The notes under the pieces were generated by a model. That model worked only from the letters and a program-made list of their open reading frames with translations. It had not been told where the DNA came from and ran no database searches. Positions 1-20,586 of a DNA stretch of 64,000 nucleotides are shown in pieces (position 1 is the stretch's first letter; each line of letters opens with the position of its first letter). Position numbers and translations under genes: made by a program. The stretch is from assembly GCA_964035545.1 (NCBI GenBank), contig OZ037768.1, positions 20,830,700 through 20,894,699 of the forward strand, in the 5' to 3' direction. The stretch comes from Bugula neritina. Lineage: Eukaryota > Bryozoa > Gymnolaemata > Cheilostomatida > Bugulidae.

Positions 1-6750
<6,750 letters not shown>

Positions 6751-7084
6751 GACGAGAAGAAATATGACACTGGCTTATGTAACGCTACGACAGACATTGA
6801 CAGCGAAATAACTCGACAACTTGTTGTTTGCATCTCGTGCTAATCAGTAGAATTCCGCCAGAAGGGAAAAAGAAGAATTTATGAAAATATCACATAACAT
6901 TGGAAATGAGAAAGCAGCTGCTAGCCGGACCCTGTGCCTGAGGTGTAGAAGCATGAAATAGGAGATTGGAAAAGGGTGAGTAATTTAATTAATAATAATT
7001 ACTAAAAGTGGATCAATAGTGAATATTTGATTAGGTAGTGGAGAGTTGGTAGATGCTGGAGTAACTGTGGACTTTTGAGATACA

Positions 7085-7260
7085 TATGTGATATGTAAGT
7101 TGTATATACTGTGTATGCAGCACTTATATACACTGTATATGTTACAGTGTATATACAATACAGCATATACAAAGTACATATTGTACACACTATACACAGT
7201 ATGCATATTACATAATCTACATACTATATATTATACATACTGCAAATACAGTATGCTGCT
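7085..7260. repeat. Palindromic TATACA/TGTATA low-complexity tract
   Basis: Alternating TATATACTGTGTATGCAG-like words read similarly on both strands, which creates short spurious open frames on both. No gene signal. A smaller tract of the same kind lies near 7955-8015. Confidence 0.6.
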
Positions 7261-8368
7261 GCTGTGGTTATTATTGCATACATGTGTAGATATAGCAAAC
7301 AGCTTCAGCAGTCTGTCACATGTCACACGTCCTGTAGAGTTATCCCCCATGATATAGTCAAAATAGTACCAACACCAGTAATAGATATAGTTGAAGCAGT
7401 ACAACGCAAACTACTTGTAAATTCAATTTTAGCACAAAATTCAAAGATAAAAACAAGAAAATAACAATAAAACAATACAGGTGAATCCTTTCAAATGGCA
7501 GTGAATTATGTATTTGTTCGACTGAAGTTGTGTTCCCAGCTAATGCAGAACAAAAAACTGTTAATTGGAATACTATCATTGGCTATGTGAGTGTAACCAT
7601 TGATCCCTAAATAGAAACTTCTATAGTTACACCTGAAGCTACTCTCTGACACAAAAAAGATGTTTTACCTAATTTCCCACCCAATATTTCAACTGGATTT
7701 CATAACATACTCGATATATATATAAAAGACTAGGACTTCAGCTGAAAAGCCTGTGTTCTACCAAATAAGTATCATTGAGAAACTATACCAGATAGGTGAA
7801 AGACTATGCATAAATATACAAACTTTAGAGGGGATATAAAGGAGCAGTTACGGGCTACGGGGTGGTATATAGGATGGCGCAGAACGACATGTGACCTCAG
7901 TCATTGAACCAATCAAATACAAACCAACAGAGAAAATAACTCCAAACTATACAGTATTTACAGTATAATATACTAAATATACTATATACAATATATACTG
8001 TATATACAATATATGTTGCTTCTAATAAATAACTCAATTCTATTGAGTAGAAATACAAACAATAAAACACCTCAAATCAACACTCTGTATTAGTTACCTA
8101 TACTTTTCACCAGGTATATTTACTAACACGGATGATTTAAATACTGTTGTCCAGGATAAGTTTCTCGTTCAGACTTTTAGAAATACTATAATTTTAACTT
8201 ATATGGTATCAATAATTTTGAATATTAAAATATTAAAAATAAATATACAACAAAAAGAGAAAGCAACTCTCAGCATCAGAGAATATTTCACACTATAGTT
8301 GTTGCAGCGTTTGGCTAAGTTCCCAGACAACCAGGAAGAGAGACTATAGTAGCGTGTCAAATTCTCAC

Positions 8369-8549
8369 CTTTCTCATACTGTGAGCTTGTATTCAGTGTG
8401 TAGTCTGAGAACCCAGCGTGTAACATGTTCTGGGCAGGGCCGTTTTCAGGGATGGCGTAGCGGGACAACCCCTCATCATATGTGTTGCTCTTAGAAAAAG
8501 GTTTCCGTAGTCCGAGGCGCTGTTTCAGTCTCTTCATCTTTTCATGCAT
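8369..8549 (-). CDS. CDK16/17/18: Alternative first coding exon of the PCTAIRE kinase
   Basis: An open segment starts MHEKMKRLKQRLGLRKPF and ends YEKG at a strong donor (GTGAGA at 8368-8363). It breaks after the first base of a codon, exactly the phase needed to join the exon at 5764. The start resembles the MKxxKRRLSL start of vertebrate CDK16/17 isoforms, while the exon at 6750 gives a different start (MDINILYEHPF). I read the two as alternative promoters feeding one body exon. Either methionine (8549 or 8536) could be used. No transcript evidence is available here. Confidence 0.72.
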
Positions 8550-9519
8550 GTCTTGTAGACACGGGTGGGCACACAGCGACCCAACCTTTTCACCAGTATT
8601 AGTCTTGACTCCAAGGCTTCACTTTATACTCATTCAGACAGACAAAGCTGCTGGAGAGGAAATGACATCATGAGTTGTATTAATAAAGACATAATGATCT
8701 TTAATATATTAAGTATACAAGTAGTAATGAGGTGTGCATCATACGATAATATACTAATAGATTGACTATGGAATGCTCAGCAGATAATAAGAAGGTGTAT
8801 AACGTGTGAGCTACACGATTACATGCTCTATAATCATGACTGAAACTGTACACAGGCAACGTATTAGAGAAGGTGGCAGCAGCTACACATACAGTGCGAC
8901 AGCCACAACAGCTTCTTAGTAATGTTCTGGTAGTGACTCTACCGCCATTTTATGGGTTTCATAATATCAAAGAACATTTAAGATATGGCCGCCTCAGCCC
9001 ATTTCTTTCAGTTAGTAAGTCAGCTGTTAAACCTAATTACTTGAATAGAGTTAAGACTTTATAGGCACAATAGTGTGCCATATGGGCAATACTCAATCTC
9101 TTCTACACAATCTAATATAATAATATAATATAATACTAGGGAGTTATAGTTGTATAACAAAATATCAATACACAGAGACTTTGTAGCAAGGTATGAAACT
9201 AGTGTATTGGATAAAAACTTGCGCTATTTGTTTACATTTTACAAAATTTACATACAGACTAGGCATCACCTGAAGATTACACTGTATGCAGCTGAAATAT
9301 AGAGAGTTTCAAGTGTAGTTGTACTTGTACCACACATTGTGTGTTGCGTGAGATATGTAACTGTGACGTTTGCACATAGCTGTGGCAATGCGTACATGTA
9401 GTAATGTAGTGTATACATGTAGTAGCTGTAGTGTATACATGTAGTAGTTGTAGTGTATACATGTGTAGTAGAAACAGTCAAAATGATACAAACTGTTTAC
9501 TAATGTATATTCTACTCAC
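8550..9519. other. Interval upstream of the PCTAIRE alternative exon; no assigned gene
   Basis: It holds AT-rich single-copy sequence, a short (TAATA)n run near 9115-9135 and a local repeat of GTAGTGTATACATGTAGTA words at about 9390-9470. It is the likely promoter side of the exon at 8549, but no TATA or initiator could be assigned with confidence. Confidence 0.5.
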
Positions 9520-9593
9520 ACAGATATAACTTAACGAGGTGTCGAAGCTTCTCAAACTTCTCCTGAGGTGGTAATATCAACTCATAGTCACAT
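9520..9593 (-). CDS. Candidate coding exon of unknown gene (perhaps further 5' PCTAIRE exon)
   Basis: On the minus strand a frame reads CDYELILPPQEKFEKLRHL then VKLYL. It is bounded by an AG acceptor (9594-9595; another AG 3 bp upstream) and a consensus donor, GTGAGT, at 9519. It ends in phase 1, the same phase as the two PCTAIRE first exons, so it could splice to the exon at 5764. It has no in-frame methionine, so an upstream exon would be needed. The composition looks coding but I do not recognise the protein. Confidence 0.3.
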
Positions 9594-10279
9594 CTACTAT
9601 CACAGGAATTGGGTTTCTTTACGTAACAACCAACTAGAACAATCCAAAGATCTGGTGATAAGATAGTAGCCAGTGGGGTAATATGTTTCATTACTCAAGC
9701 ATACGTGCCACCTGAAGTCAATGCTACCATTGAAAAAGCTAAAAATAGTCTTCGTTGAAAAAGGTTATCAATAAGCAAGTATTTTAATATCCTTTTGAAA
9801 AAGTCTTTATCTTTGATCATGAACATACAATATAATAGAAATAGAGTACAGCCAAGCCCCCTCATGTTAACAACTTCATTTTCATCAACACCATATAATA
9901 GTCTTCACACAAAAGATCCATGTTTGGAAATAGCTGAAATGCCCTGATGAATACGGAAGACTTTCATGTATACACTCCCTTTGTAAAATTCAAACAGATA
10001 ATTAAAAACTCAGGCTAAATAAAAAGTCTAGATGTCTTTGAGCATTTTTATAAACAAATTTTCAAAAAATCATGATCTAGAAAAAGTTTTGTGCTCCAAA
10101 AACATATTCCACAGGAGAACTAATGTTGCATTATCTCTCTTGCATATGCATGCCTTTACACAACCACATCTACTATGTATACATGTGCTCACAAAGTCTT
10201 AAAAACAAATTTTGACAGAGACTCTTGGTGCATAACTTCCTGGATAGAAGGCTGGACAGTAAAACATTGAAAGTAGTGG

Positions 10280-10405
10280 GTTGATGCCCTTACGTAAGCA
10301 CATGTAAGCCCCATATAAGCACATGTAAGCCCAATATAAGCACATGTAAGCCCCATATAAGCACATGTAAGCCCAATATAAGCACATGCAAGCCCCATGT
10401 AAGCA
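10280..10405. repeat. Minisatellite, 21-bp unit (GCACATGTAAGCCCCATATAA)
   Basis: Five to six copies alternate between CCCCATATAA and CCCAATATAA endings. The 21-bp period gives a seven-residue repeating open frame on the minus strand that is not a gene. Confidence 0.85.
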
Positions 10406-11229
10406 CAATAATCATTTTCATTTTTAAATCATTTGTAACAAATGTCTAATCTACTTAAAGTTTTAATGAAAATAGGAATTATTATGATGACAACTTAGAA
10501 AATAGCATTTGGATATCAGAACCTTTTCAGGTAATTTACCTGTATTTATATAAAAAAGAATCAGTTTCAAGACAACATAGGAACAACTAGATTAATAGTC
10601 AATTGTAGTATGCTATTATGGCTACTACTATAAATGCCATTATAATCATCACTATTTAATATTTGTCTAAATTGAAGTCACAATGATTATTTCAGTGCCT
10701 TAAACAAAGTGTAACAGCTAATTTCATTAGGCAAGGGAATAAATTTCAACAGTGACATCAATTTATTGCTATTTATAGAATACACTAAAAATTGAATAAA
10801 TTTTAATTATATATACATCATCAACTCAAATTTAATGAATTGGTCTATCCTTTGTTTGAACGGCTAAATTACGCATAACTTATAACATTGCTACATAATT
10901 TATATCAATGTTATACAATTTTTGCAAAAAAAACTATATTAATATGCAGATGAGTATTACAAGTACTGACTTGCACATAGTTTTAGTAAGCCATCTCAAA
11001 CTGATTCAAGTTCTTACTTGAATTGACTTGTATTGCTATACCTCACTTAACATTTCTGTTTGAACCATGACATTTACTAAGTAATAAACACTGACAATCA
11101 TTGCATTAATCCAACATGATTTTTAAACTCCGTTTCCAAATTTGCTACAATTTGAAGTGCAACTTGTTGTTAATACTAAAAGGAACAGACAGTAATACTC
11201 AAAATATGTAATATACAATTGTATTGGAT

Positions 11230-12060
11230 GACTTGCAATTATCATTCAATCTCGTTACTGTCATCACTATCAATATGAATATGAATATCAAAATTAATAT
11301 GTCAAATTTATGATTCATAATTATCAATAATTAAATATTTCACATTTTTAGCAATAATATTTTATTTTATTTTTAACTTCAATTTTATGATTATTAGTAT
11401 TTGAACTTCAAGCATTATTGATTGGATAGTTATCAATTACCCAATATTATTTTCTGTAAAGTTTAAATGAATTTCCCTTCAAATTTTTTGCTTTAAATTT
11501 CTGCAACTTACAAATATGAAATCAAATAACTAACAGTAACTTAAGTAAAAAGTTAAAAATTAATCATGATCATGATGTGATAAGCCATTACTATTAGCTA
11601 TTAGGCCTAATACTTATAATAATTACAATTACTAATAGACAATAGTAATTACATTTATTACCCAGGAAAAAGTGCCAATCAAAATGCAGATGCTGAAGGC
11701 CAGTCCAGTGGCAATCACCATCATTAATGATTAATCATTATTATTATGACTATCAATTATCATCATGATCATGACATTCATTACCAGTATCACTACCAGT
11801 GCGGGTGCCAGTGGGCAGTGAGTAAACGCTGACTATGACTATGAGTATGACTATGAGTATCAGTATAAGTATGAATTATGACTTATGAGTATCAACATCA
11901 CCATGAGTCATGACCACCACAGTCATTGTCACCATGACCATCACTATCAGTATCATAATATTAATCAGTCATTGTCAAACTCAATCAGCATCATAATCAG
12001 TATCACAATGACAATCACAATATGAAGTGAATATGAATATGAATATCATCACATTTACGG
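11230..12060. repeat. Cryptically simple tract (GACTATGAGTAT / ATCATTAT words)
   Basis: Degenerate runs of six-base words such as GACTATGAGTAT, CATCACTATCAGTATC and AATATGAATATC occur without a fixed unit. The same style recurs at 37.9-40.6, 51.2-52.4 and 59.4-62.3 kb. Confidence 0.7.
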
Positions 12061-12751
12061 TCACCCGTCACCATGACCAAAACCAAAGGCAACGCGAATT
12101 TCAGAGGCAAATGGCAAACATATATAAAATTAACCTTAAAATTATGAATTTCTTTGCACATAACTTAGCTTGTAAATAAAATACCGTAAATTCCAAGGCG
12201 AGTTACGGTCCGAAAGTAATTATTCCTTGTACAGGTACTTGACAATGGTGTACAGGTAAACGGCTAGCCATTGTCAATACGGTTGGTATAGCCTTGACCC
12301 TTGGAGTAGCGCCTATTCAACAATCATTGCGATGAAAGAGTGCCGCTAGTTTATTACGCGGTAGATAACTCCAATAAATAGCATTGCTATACTTACATAG
12401 ATGTTTCTCCGTTATTGGCTAACTGCTAGCATAATATTATTATACTGATGGGGAAAATCTGGTGAATGTACGTAAAGTTATATAAGAGAATCAGGGACCC
12501 TTTTTGGGTACCTTTTTAAATCATTTTAAACTGAAATTACTAAATTAACAGCTACTAATTGAAATTTTATAAAAATTAAGGATGCTCAACAATGTGCCAG
12601 TTTATATATCTATTTCAATCAGGAATCGCCATAAATGTTTTCAGTACCTACTAATTAAACAACTAATTAATTATAATATTCAATTTTCTAGTAGGGCCTA
12701 GTTACAATTATGAAGGTCACAACCTACTACGTCAGATAAAACTAGCTAGAG

Positions 12752-13079
12752 CAGGGCTGTCCCCAGGGCCAGATGTGGCCCCCAAAGGTATAACAAATAA
12801 AATTATTTTGCACACATACGGATTAGAGTAGAAAAACCACCTTCTTAATATGATCATATATACATATATTATACACAAACAGATTGCAATCTGGAGTAAT
12901 TAGAGGCCGACTTCGTTGTGTAATGTTTCATAGGAAGTTGGAATAAAGTTATTTAAAAATTACTGATGCGGTGTCCCCCCCCCCCAGCACAAGCTAAATT
13001 TTAAAATGTGGCCCTCACCATGGAATATTCCAATTCACCAATTCAGTGGCCATGGCTCTGAAAAGGTTGGACATCCTTG
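12752..13079. mobile_element. hAT-like MITE with 8-bp target site duplication
   Basis: A 328-bp element has terminal inverted repeats CAGGGCTGTCC (left) and CAAGGATGTCC (reverse complement of the right end). It is flanked by AGCTAGAG (12744-12751) and AGCTAGTG (13080-13087), a 7/8 match. Eight-base duplications and CA-starting ends are typical of hAT transposons. There is no transposase frame inside, so it is non-autonomous. It contains a poly-C run near 12976-12986. Confidence 0.78.
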
Positions 13080-13659
13080 AGCTAGTGTAATGACTATCAA
13101 GCAGCAAGTAGCAAAGCAAGAACAGATTATTGACATAGTGTTAGAGAGATGTGCAGACAACCTCCCCCCCACCTGCACACACACACAAGACTTAGACACA
13201 CTACTACAGACAGTGGAATCTATTTTATTACCTTGGAGACTGTTAGAGTAATTTATGAAAACATAACTACTGTTATTCTTACTGAGCTGTGTCTTGGTAA
13301 TATGTTATAATATTATACATTGTGGTGGATGGATGTTATTTCTCTTGTTAGAAGCTTCTTAGTGCAATGACTTTGTCTTTAGCTGGTATAGATAAATCCT
13401 GTTTAACTCAAGATATCTTTAAACACTTATACAGCAATTGAAAAAATCACCAATTCTAATAAAATGGCCCATTAATTTAAAAATACATATAAGAAGGGCT
13501 GTAAAGCAATCTATTACCCTAACTGTTAAAATTCATGAAGCACTTCAAGCAAGCATTGTTATTGATAAACTGTTTGGCATATATTAACATTTATTTATGC
13601 CTTTACTTTTGCATACCTTTATGTCATATATATCATTATATATTATATATGAGTATATA

Positions 13660-13884
13660 AAACTCATATTTGTTTTTAAAGTCCATATATCCCTGTGTGA
13701 ACCCCTAACGGTAAGAGAGCTCTAAGTGGTCTAAGAAATTGTTTCTACTATGCAGGGACACAGGAGTAATAATTATACTCAAATGCCGGTCAGCTGACAT
13801 CACCTTTGACCTTTAACCTAGATTCAAACTCATGACCTTGTGTTTACTAAGCCAGTGCGTTAACCCCTAGACCATGGTTGCTCC
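13660..13884 (-). mobile_element. tRNA-derived SINE, diverged copy
   Basis: Read on the minus strand it starts GGAGCAACCATGGTCTAGGG, with a decayed B-box-like GAGTTTGAATC. The distal part matches the family tail (CACACAGGGATATATGGAC). It is much more diverged than the copies at 264 and 37431. The flanks are AT-only, so a target duplication cannot be judged. Confidence 0.75.
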
Positions 13885-14856
13885 ATATTATATAATATTA
13901 TAATATATTAAATTATATTATATTATATTATACTATATTATACTATATTACGTATCCTATATAATAATATAATATATTATATGTTATATATAAGCATGTG
14001 TATGTATAAGATATATTTGATAAATAATAAAATAAACAACCAATGACTATTTTTACAATTATAAGCAATAATATTCATTATTTTGACTTATTTTTAAATT
14101 GTCTCCCCTTTAGTCATTTATGACTGCAGTATATGTTTACACATGTTGATAATTTGAAGATAAAAAAGCATATAATAGCAGACATGAGCTCCTAATGTCT
14201 ATCGTGATTGGATACATCATTGTATACATTACTCACAAACTGTATAATACACTCACACTGCTTAATATAAAGTTATTATCAGCATAGGAATTCTCTTCGG
14301 ATACTAAAGTTAGAGATAATAATTTTGATTACAAGTCAAGCCGATTTAGGTGGTTGAAATCACAGAGCTGATGAATCAGAAACTGATCTTTGACACAGTG
14401 ACTCAGTGAGTGAGTTATCACTTTACCATCATCACAAGCAGCTGACAGAAAAACAAGAAGCAACTGTGGTAAGTTGCTAACTTTTCTTACTATGAATTCG
14501 TTTTTAAACGAATAAAAGAGAATGAAATTGGTGCATATAATGGTCATTGTTGTAATCCTTAAAACTATACAAAAAGACATAATAATATAAGAGCAATTTG
14601 CTAAGTTGTAGTTCAACTATCCAACATGCAAATCTGCATAAGTTTAATATAAAGTGTTGGGGTTTTATAAGAATGGCAATCTTAAAACTGAGCAAATTCG
14701 TAAATATAGACTGTTTAATTGAGCAAATCTTTAGAGCATCTTGTACATAATTATTTCAGTTTAAAATTGTTAGGAATGAAACAGTCAACCAGTATGATAA
14801 ACTGAAACTTAATCATAATGCAAGTCCTCAAGTAATGTTACTTAAGTTACCTACAC

Positions 14857-15858
14857 TAGTGAGTAGGGTATGAGGATACATTAGTGAGTAGGTTATGAGG
14901 ATATACTGGTGAGTAGGGTATGAGGATACACTAGTGAGTAGGGTATGAGGATATATTAGTGAGTAGGGTATGAGGATACACTAGTGAGTAGGGTATGAGG
15001 ATATATTAGTGAGTAGGGTATGAGGATACATTAGTGAGTAGGTTATGAGGATATACTGGTGAGTAGGGTATGAGGATATACTGGTAGGTAGGGTATGAGG
15101 ATACACTAGTGAGTAGGGTATGAGGATACACTAGTGAGTAGGGTATGAGGATATACTAGTGAGTAGGGTATGAGGATACACTAGTGAGTAGGGTATGAGG
15201 ATATACTAGTGAGTAGGGTATGAGGATACACTAGTGAGTAGGGTATGAGGATATATTAGTGAGTAGGGTATGAGGATACATTAGTGAGTAGGTTATGAGG
15301 ATATACTGGTGAGTAGGGTATGAGGATATACTGGTAGGTAGGGTATGAGGATACACTAGTGAGTAGGGTATGAGGATACACTAGTGAGTAGGGTATGAGG
15401 ATATACTAGTGAGTAGGGTATGAGGATACACTAGTGAGTAGGGTATGAGGATATACTAGTGAGTAGGGTATGAGGATACACTAGTGAGTAGGGTATGAGG
15501 ATATACTAGTGAGTAGGGTATGAGAATACATTAGTGAGTAGGTTATGAGGATACATTAGTGAGTAGGTTATGAGGATATATTAGTGAGTAGGTTATGAGG
15601 ATACATTAGTGAGTAGGGTATGAGGATATATTAGTGAGTAGGGTATGAGGATATACTAGTGAGTAGGGTATGAGGATACACTAGTGAGTAGGGTATGAGG
15701 ATATACTAGTGAGTAGGGTATGAGGATATACTAGTGAGTAGGGTATGAGGATACACTAGTGAGTAGGGTATGAGGATATATTAGTGAGTAGGGTATGAGG
15801 ATACACACTAGTGAGTAGGGTATGAGGATACACACTAGTGAGTAGGGTATGAGGATAC
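14857..15858. repeat. Minisatellite, 25-bp unit (GTGAGTAGGGTATGAGGATA + CACTA)
   Basis: About 40 copies alternate between CACTA, TACTA, CATTA and TATTA endings, with higher-order blocks of roughly 200-300 bp repeated (compare 14990-15240 with 15240-15480). Every unit contains GTGAGTAG, a match to the 5' splice-site consensus on the plus strand. Two units near the right end carry a 2-bp expansion (CACACTA). Confidence 0.96.
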
Positions 15859-17279
15859 AGAACAATGATGCATTTATAACAGTACTACTGATAAAACAGA
15901 TTAAAAATTAAATTTTCACTATTTTAAGCACTGTAGGCTTCTCATCTTTTTACTATTATAACTGCAGTTGTTGAGAGTTGAAAGGTGCACACAAGAATGT
16001 CTTTGTTTTACACAAAACAACGGCTTTAGGTAAATTCGCCTATATACTGTTAAGCTAAATAAGATTGCACTGTAATATGGTATAATCTGTAAAATTATAT
16101 TGTAATTGTTATTTTTGTTGACCTAAAAGTGAAATAATAGATACTCTGTCATAATTACTTTAGTTTTCCTCTAAATGATTTTTATAATGAAATTATTGGT
16201 TTATATGTAATGTATGCATGGAAATTATATTTAGTGTTAGCTATATAAACATTTCACTACTAGTTAAAAATGGTTTTGGCGATGCATCATTGATTCCACG
16301 TAAAGAAATATTTTATCTGGTGGTAAAGAAATGTTAATTGCTTACTATCTATAACTAGAAAGTGTATATAGCACCTTCTATAGTAATAGAATGGGCATAA
16401 CATAGCATAGCTCTAAGAGCCACTGTATGAACTCAGTTTTGTACTTTCACAATTTTTTATAATATTTCTGTATCATTGTTACCGTCGAATTACAGTTTGA
16501 TATGAAGTGAAACAATTTAAGAGTATTTACAATAAATCTTACTCATTTTACCTTAAATTAAATGTGTGAATTTAAATTTATCTAATTTAAAACTCATTGC
16601 AATTTTGTAAATAACAAAATTTAAAAAAGAGCTGAAAATTCGAAATAGTTATTAGGACACATATTTAATGATTATTAGATGACTTTTTTAGTTTTGTTTT
16701 GTAATAATTGCTGGCTATCTAGAATATAAATTTGAATAGTTTAACTATTTGGTCTCTATTATATATAGATACAATTGCACTAGGGACAAAACAGATCAAG
16801 TAATGATAATTGTGTTTCCATGTGATGTTATAAGAGGTTTCCTGTTGTAAAAATAGATCTTTATACATCATTTAAAGATCCATAATAAGAAATTCAGATA
16901 ATATTAGAAATTCTCAAGCTCTTCTGGAGTATTTTATCTGACTATTTAATAATTTACTTTGTACACAATTTAGATGTTCATAAGTATTTGAATACTGTCT
17001 TAACCAACACTCAGAGGATAGCTGGGTATAATATATATTCATATGATGATAACGCAGGAATACACTGTGAAGTGACAGAAGAATGAATGGCTTATAAAAC
17101 GTACTATTATAATTACATTTTCAAGTTAGTTATACTCTGCATCTAAAGTTTTAAAAAAGAAATGTTTTATAAGGATTAGAATACCAAAAACACATTTTTG
17201 TGCAAGTTTTCAATTTGCAGTCAGAACGCTAAAACAATTACACTGTATAGGCAAATAATAATCTAAGGTTATGTATAAC

Positions 17280-17281
17280 GC

Positions 17282-17374
<93 letters not shown>

Positions 17375-17395
17375 CTCGCGAACACACACACAGTA
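17280..17395. repeat. (CA)n(CACG)n microsatellite
   Basis: A compound run of CA followed by CGCA tetranucleotides with little interruption. The frames it opens on the minus strand are artefacts. Confidence 0.97.
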
Positions 17396-20028
17396 TTTTG
17401 AAACTTGAAATGATAATATTATGCATAGCTTAAATGAGTGCAAATGAGTGTAAATTGATGGCAGATACAGGTAAAATTTACCAAAGATAATTGCATACGT
17501 AAAGTACTTTCACATCAACAAGCTGAATGTCAGTATTCTACCAGAGCCCCTTCATAAGCCTGTTAAACGAAACTTCTGATGAATAATGTTTATATAGAAT
17601 GTTTCATAGAGTGAGCTAGCAAATGTCAATAGCATACGTCTGGCAAACAACAATATATTTGCTCTGCCTACAGAAGCATAGTTGTCTTCAAACATATCAT
17701 ATATTAATATTATTTGATCTACATGTAAGTGATAAAGAAGTCTTCGTCAAAACAAGTTTCTCTTACGTTTATCAAAAAAATGCATGACCAACTTTAATTG
17801 AATATGTTAGTATAATGTATCATTTTTAACAAATATCACTTGTTTGATTAGATATAAGTAGCTAGTGCAATTTATAGTCTTATATTAAAAGCTTGATGTT
17901 GGTTTAAAACAAACAACAATCTTTACTTTTTTTAGATTTTTGTACTATTAAAAATGTTTTTAGGATATGAAATCTTACAAGAAAGAGAAGTCCATTTCAA
18001 ATAAATAAAAGATTATTATTAATTGAATCTGTCTATACTGTATCAATTCATGAGATGATTGCGTGGGTGGATTTCTTATTAATATAAGCATAAGCAAATT
18101 AGTTTTGATAATTGACTATATATTGACTATATAGGCTATGCATCCCCAAGTTTTGCATGAATATACTGCAAATCATAAACGCAAAGCATATTTTTCTTCT
18201 AAGAAAATTATGTAATACATTGTTTCACAAACTTCCTAGGTGCAGTATGTAGGCTGGAACATTCTAGAATGCTATCATGACACCCACATAAGTATATACA
18301 TTTGCGTACAAGTATATGATGTAAGTAGCTCTTGTATGTAAGGTGTGTGTACATATGTAGTGTAAGTATATGTACACACAGCTAAGAATGTTTATTCAAA
18401 ACGTAAACTTACTCAATGACTCTCATTGGTGCAGTTCATTAGAAAGGGAAATTGTTTATAGAGGTCAATTGTATGGGATGTGTCAGTCTGAAGTCAAGTC
18501 AGTGTGTATGTTCATATATAATGTAGACCAACGGTTAATATGATATATGTTTAGAATTTAGATGGTATTTGTAAGATATATTATAAACTAACCTTTACAA
18601 ATTATGCAGCATTTATATTGTGATATACTTATTACATATATGATATAACACATTCAGTAATATATTTATTTTTTCATATAACATAGTAAGTAGGTATTGG
18701 TTTGCTGATGGTGCAGAAACACTGCAGAGCCTAAAGCTAAAAGTGTTTCTTCTGCTAAATAATCATTTATTTCATTAATTGACATGAGTAACCTGTTATG
18801 ATATTATGTTTGTAAATATATATACTTCCTCAAAGGTTGTAATTAGTCTAACTCTAACATGTTAGCTGCTATTAGTCTAAACTCTTAGTGATTTATTTAC
18901 CTATCAATGTTATTGTCATCCATAACCCACAGACATTTGTACAAAAGTATTGTTTTTTACTTTAGTTCTGGTCTCCACTTATTTAACATAATATTAGCAA
19001 TGTTGGCATATTGCAGTTTTTTGTCCTTTCTTGCAATATGCCTGTACTAGTAGTTCAGCTAAATAAATAAATGAATAAAAAACTGTTTATATTAAATAAA
19101 ATTGTTATGCCACAAAACAGTTTCATCTATTAAGGTTCTTCCGTATTTAGACATTTATATACAAACAGACAGAATTATTTTTGACTAACAATTGCATGGT
19201 TGAGTGAGCTAGTGAATTTTAAAACACCATACTGCTCACACTGTCAGCAATGTAGGTTCAGCTAGCCCCTCCTATGCAGCGGTTAGATTGGCACGATCTG
19301 ATTGGCTGATATGTGTATTCATATCTTCCTCCGGCAGCAACATTTGCTACTATCCGAATGCTTCTGTCATCACAATTCAGATTTTCTGATGGCTGGTTTC
19401 CATCATGGCCAGGAAACATCCAATTGTGGAAGTACATATTATGGATAAGTTGTTTTTCCATTAGCTCGATACTATTCGATTCTAGATGTCTCACACTAAA
19501 GTTAAAAAGACAGAGAACATTAATGCAACAGCTAGACCTAATGCCTTCATTTTCACACTATACTAGAGTTACTTAGCTTGTCCCCTCCCCCATGAGTGTT
19601 GATTTTTCTCCCCTCCATAAGTGTTGATGCTGTCAGATAACATTTGAATGAAAAGCTACAAGACTAATCGCTTCAACAAACCAGCCACACCTGTACAACC
19701 TGCTCTAAAGAACTTGCTTAACAAAACATTGTCTAGACCTGGAATATATATTATACTTTATACTAACATGTGAAGTATCATTCAATAGAAGGATAGTAGA
19801 CCCTTTGAATGGTGTTATTTACAACTTTTTAACCAGCATTTAGTCTACAAAAACTGCTTTATTTAGTTATTAGTTTGTTAATTTAATTTTGAATGACTTT
19901 ATGCGTGAAAGGAATTATAACAAAGATGCTTTCATGTTATCTAACCAGTTAAGTCTATTTGTTTGCAAATCCAACATCTTATATTTCTCTCTTTATGATT
20001 TTGTGTTTATAGAATTCACAGATCTAAT

Positions 20029-20497
20029 ATGAATGCCATGAATCCTCTGGAGCTCACAGTAATACTCATGATTTTGATCATAGTCACTCACTTTCAGTCA
20101 GTTAACTCTGAGTCATACTACGACTACTACGCAGAGTCAGATGACCCTTGTCCTACGAGCGCTGATGACAAAATGTTGGCCTGTCAGCGGTACACAAGCT
20201 GTAGCAAGTGTAATACCACGGTGACTAACTGCTACTGTGACTCAGTCTGTTCGTACTACGGAGACTGTTGTGAGGACACGCAGTATTTCAGCAGCTCACC
20301 TCCTTTCAGCGTAGAGCCGGATACAGTGGCGTGTCAAGAACGAGTGATGAATAACATCAGAGTGCATGTGGCAGTCATTACCAGGTGCCCTTCAAGTGCT
20401 TCACAAAGTGCCATCAACAACTGTGCAAGTAATGGTAAGTTGCATATATGTATATATATATAGGTTATTATAAGTTATCTCAGCATATATATGACAT

Positions 20498-20586
<89 letters not shown>

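Larger units (their letters stand above)
9597..20012. other. 10.4-kb interval with no recognised gene
   Basis: The interval separates the 5' ends of the PCTAIRE and receptor genes. It contains a MITE, a SINE, a 25-bp minisatellite, a CA/CACG microsatellite and a cryptically simple tract, each listed separately. The rest is AT-rich sequence in which I found no exon with convincing splice sites and family similarity. The segment 12180-12420 is richer in CpG than its surroundings and may be the remains of a mobile element. Confidence 0.6.

Noticed and set aside
7088-7579. Several Tyr/Ile/Cys-rich frames on both strands
   Set aside because: They come from a palindromic TATACA low-complexity tract and have no gene context.
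17210-17443. Arg/Ala/Cys/Val repeat frames
   Set aside because: Translation of the CA/CACG microsatellite.
19258-19494. 78-codon minus-strand frame beginning MRHLESNSIELM
   Set aside because: No splice partners, no recognised family and no repeat relation; possible but unsupported, and it could be part of a 5' region of the plus-strand receptor.
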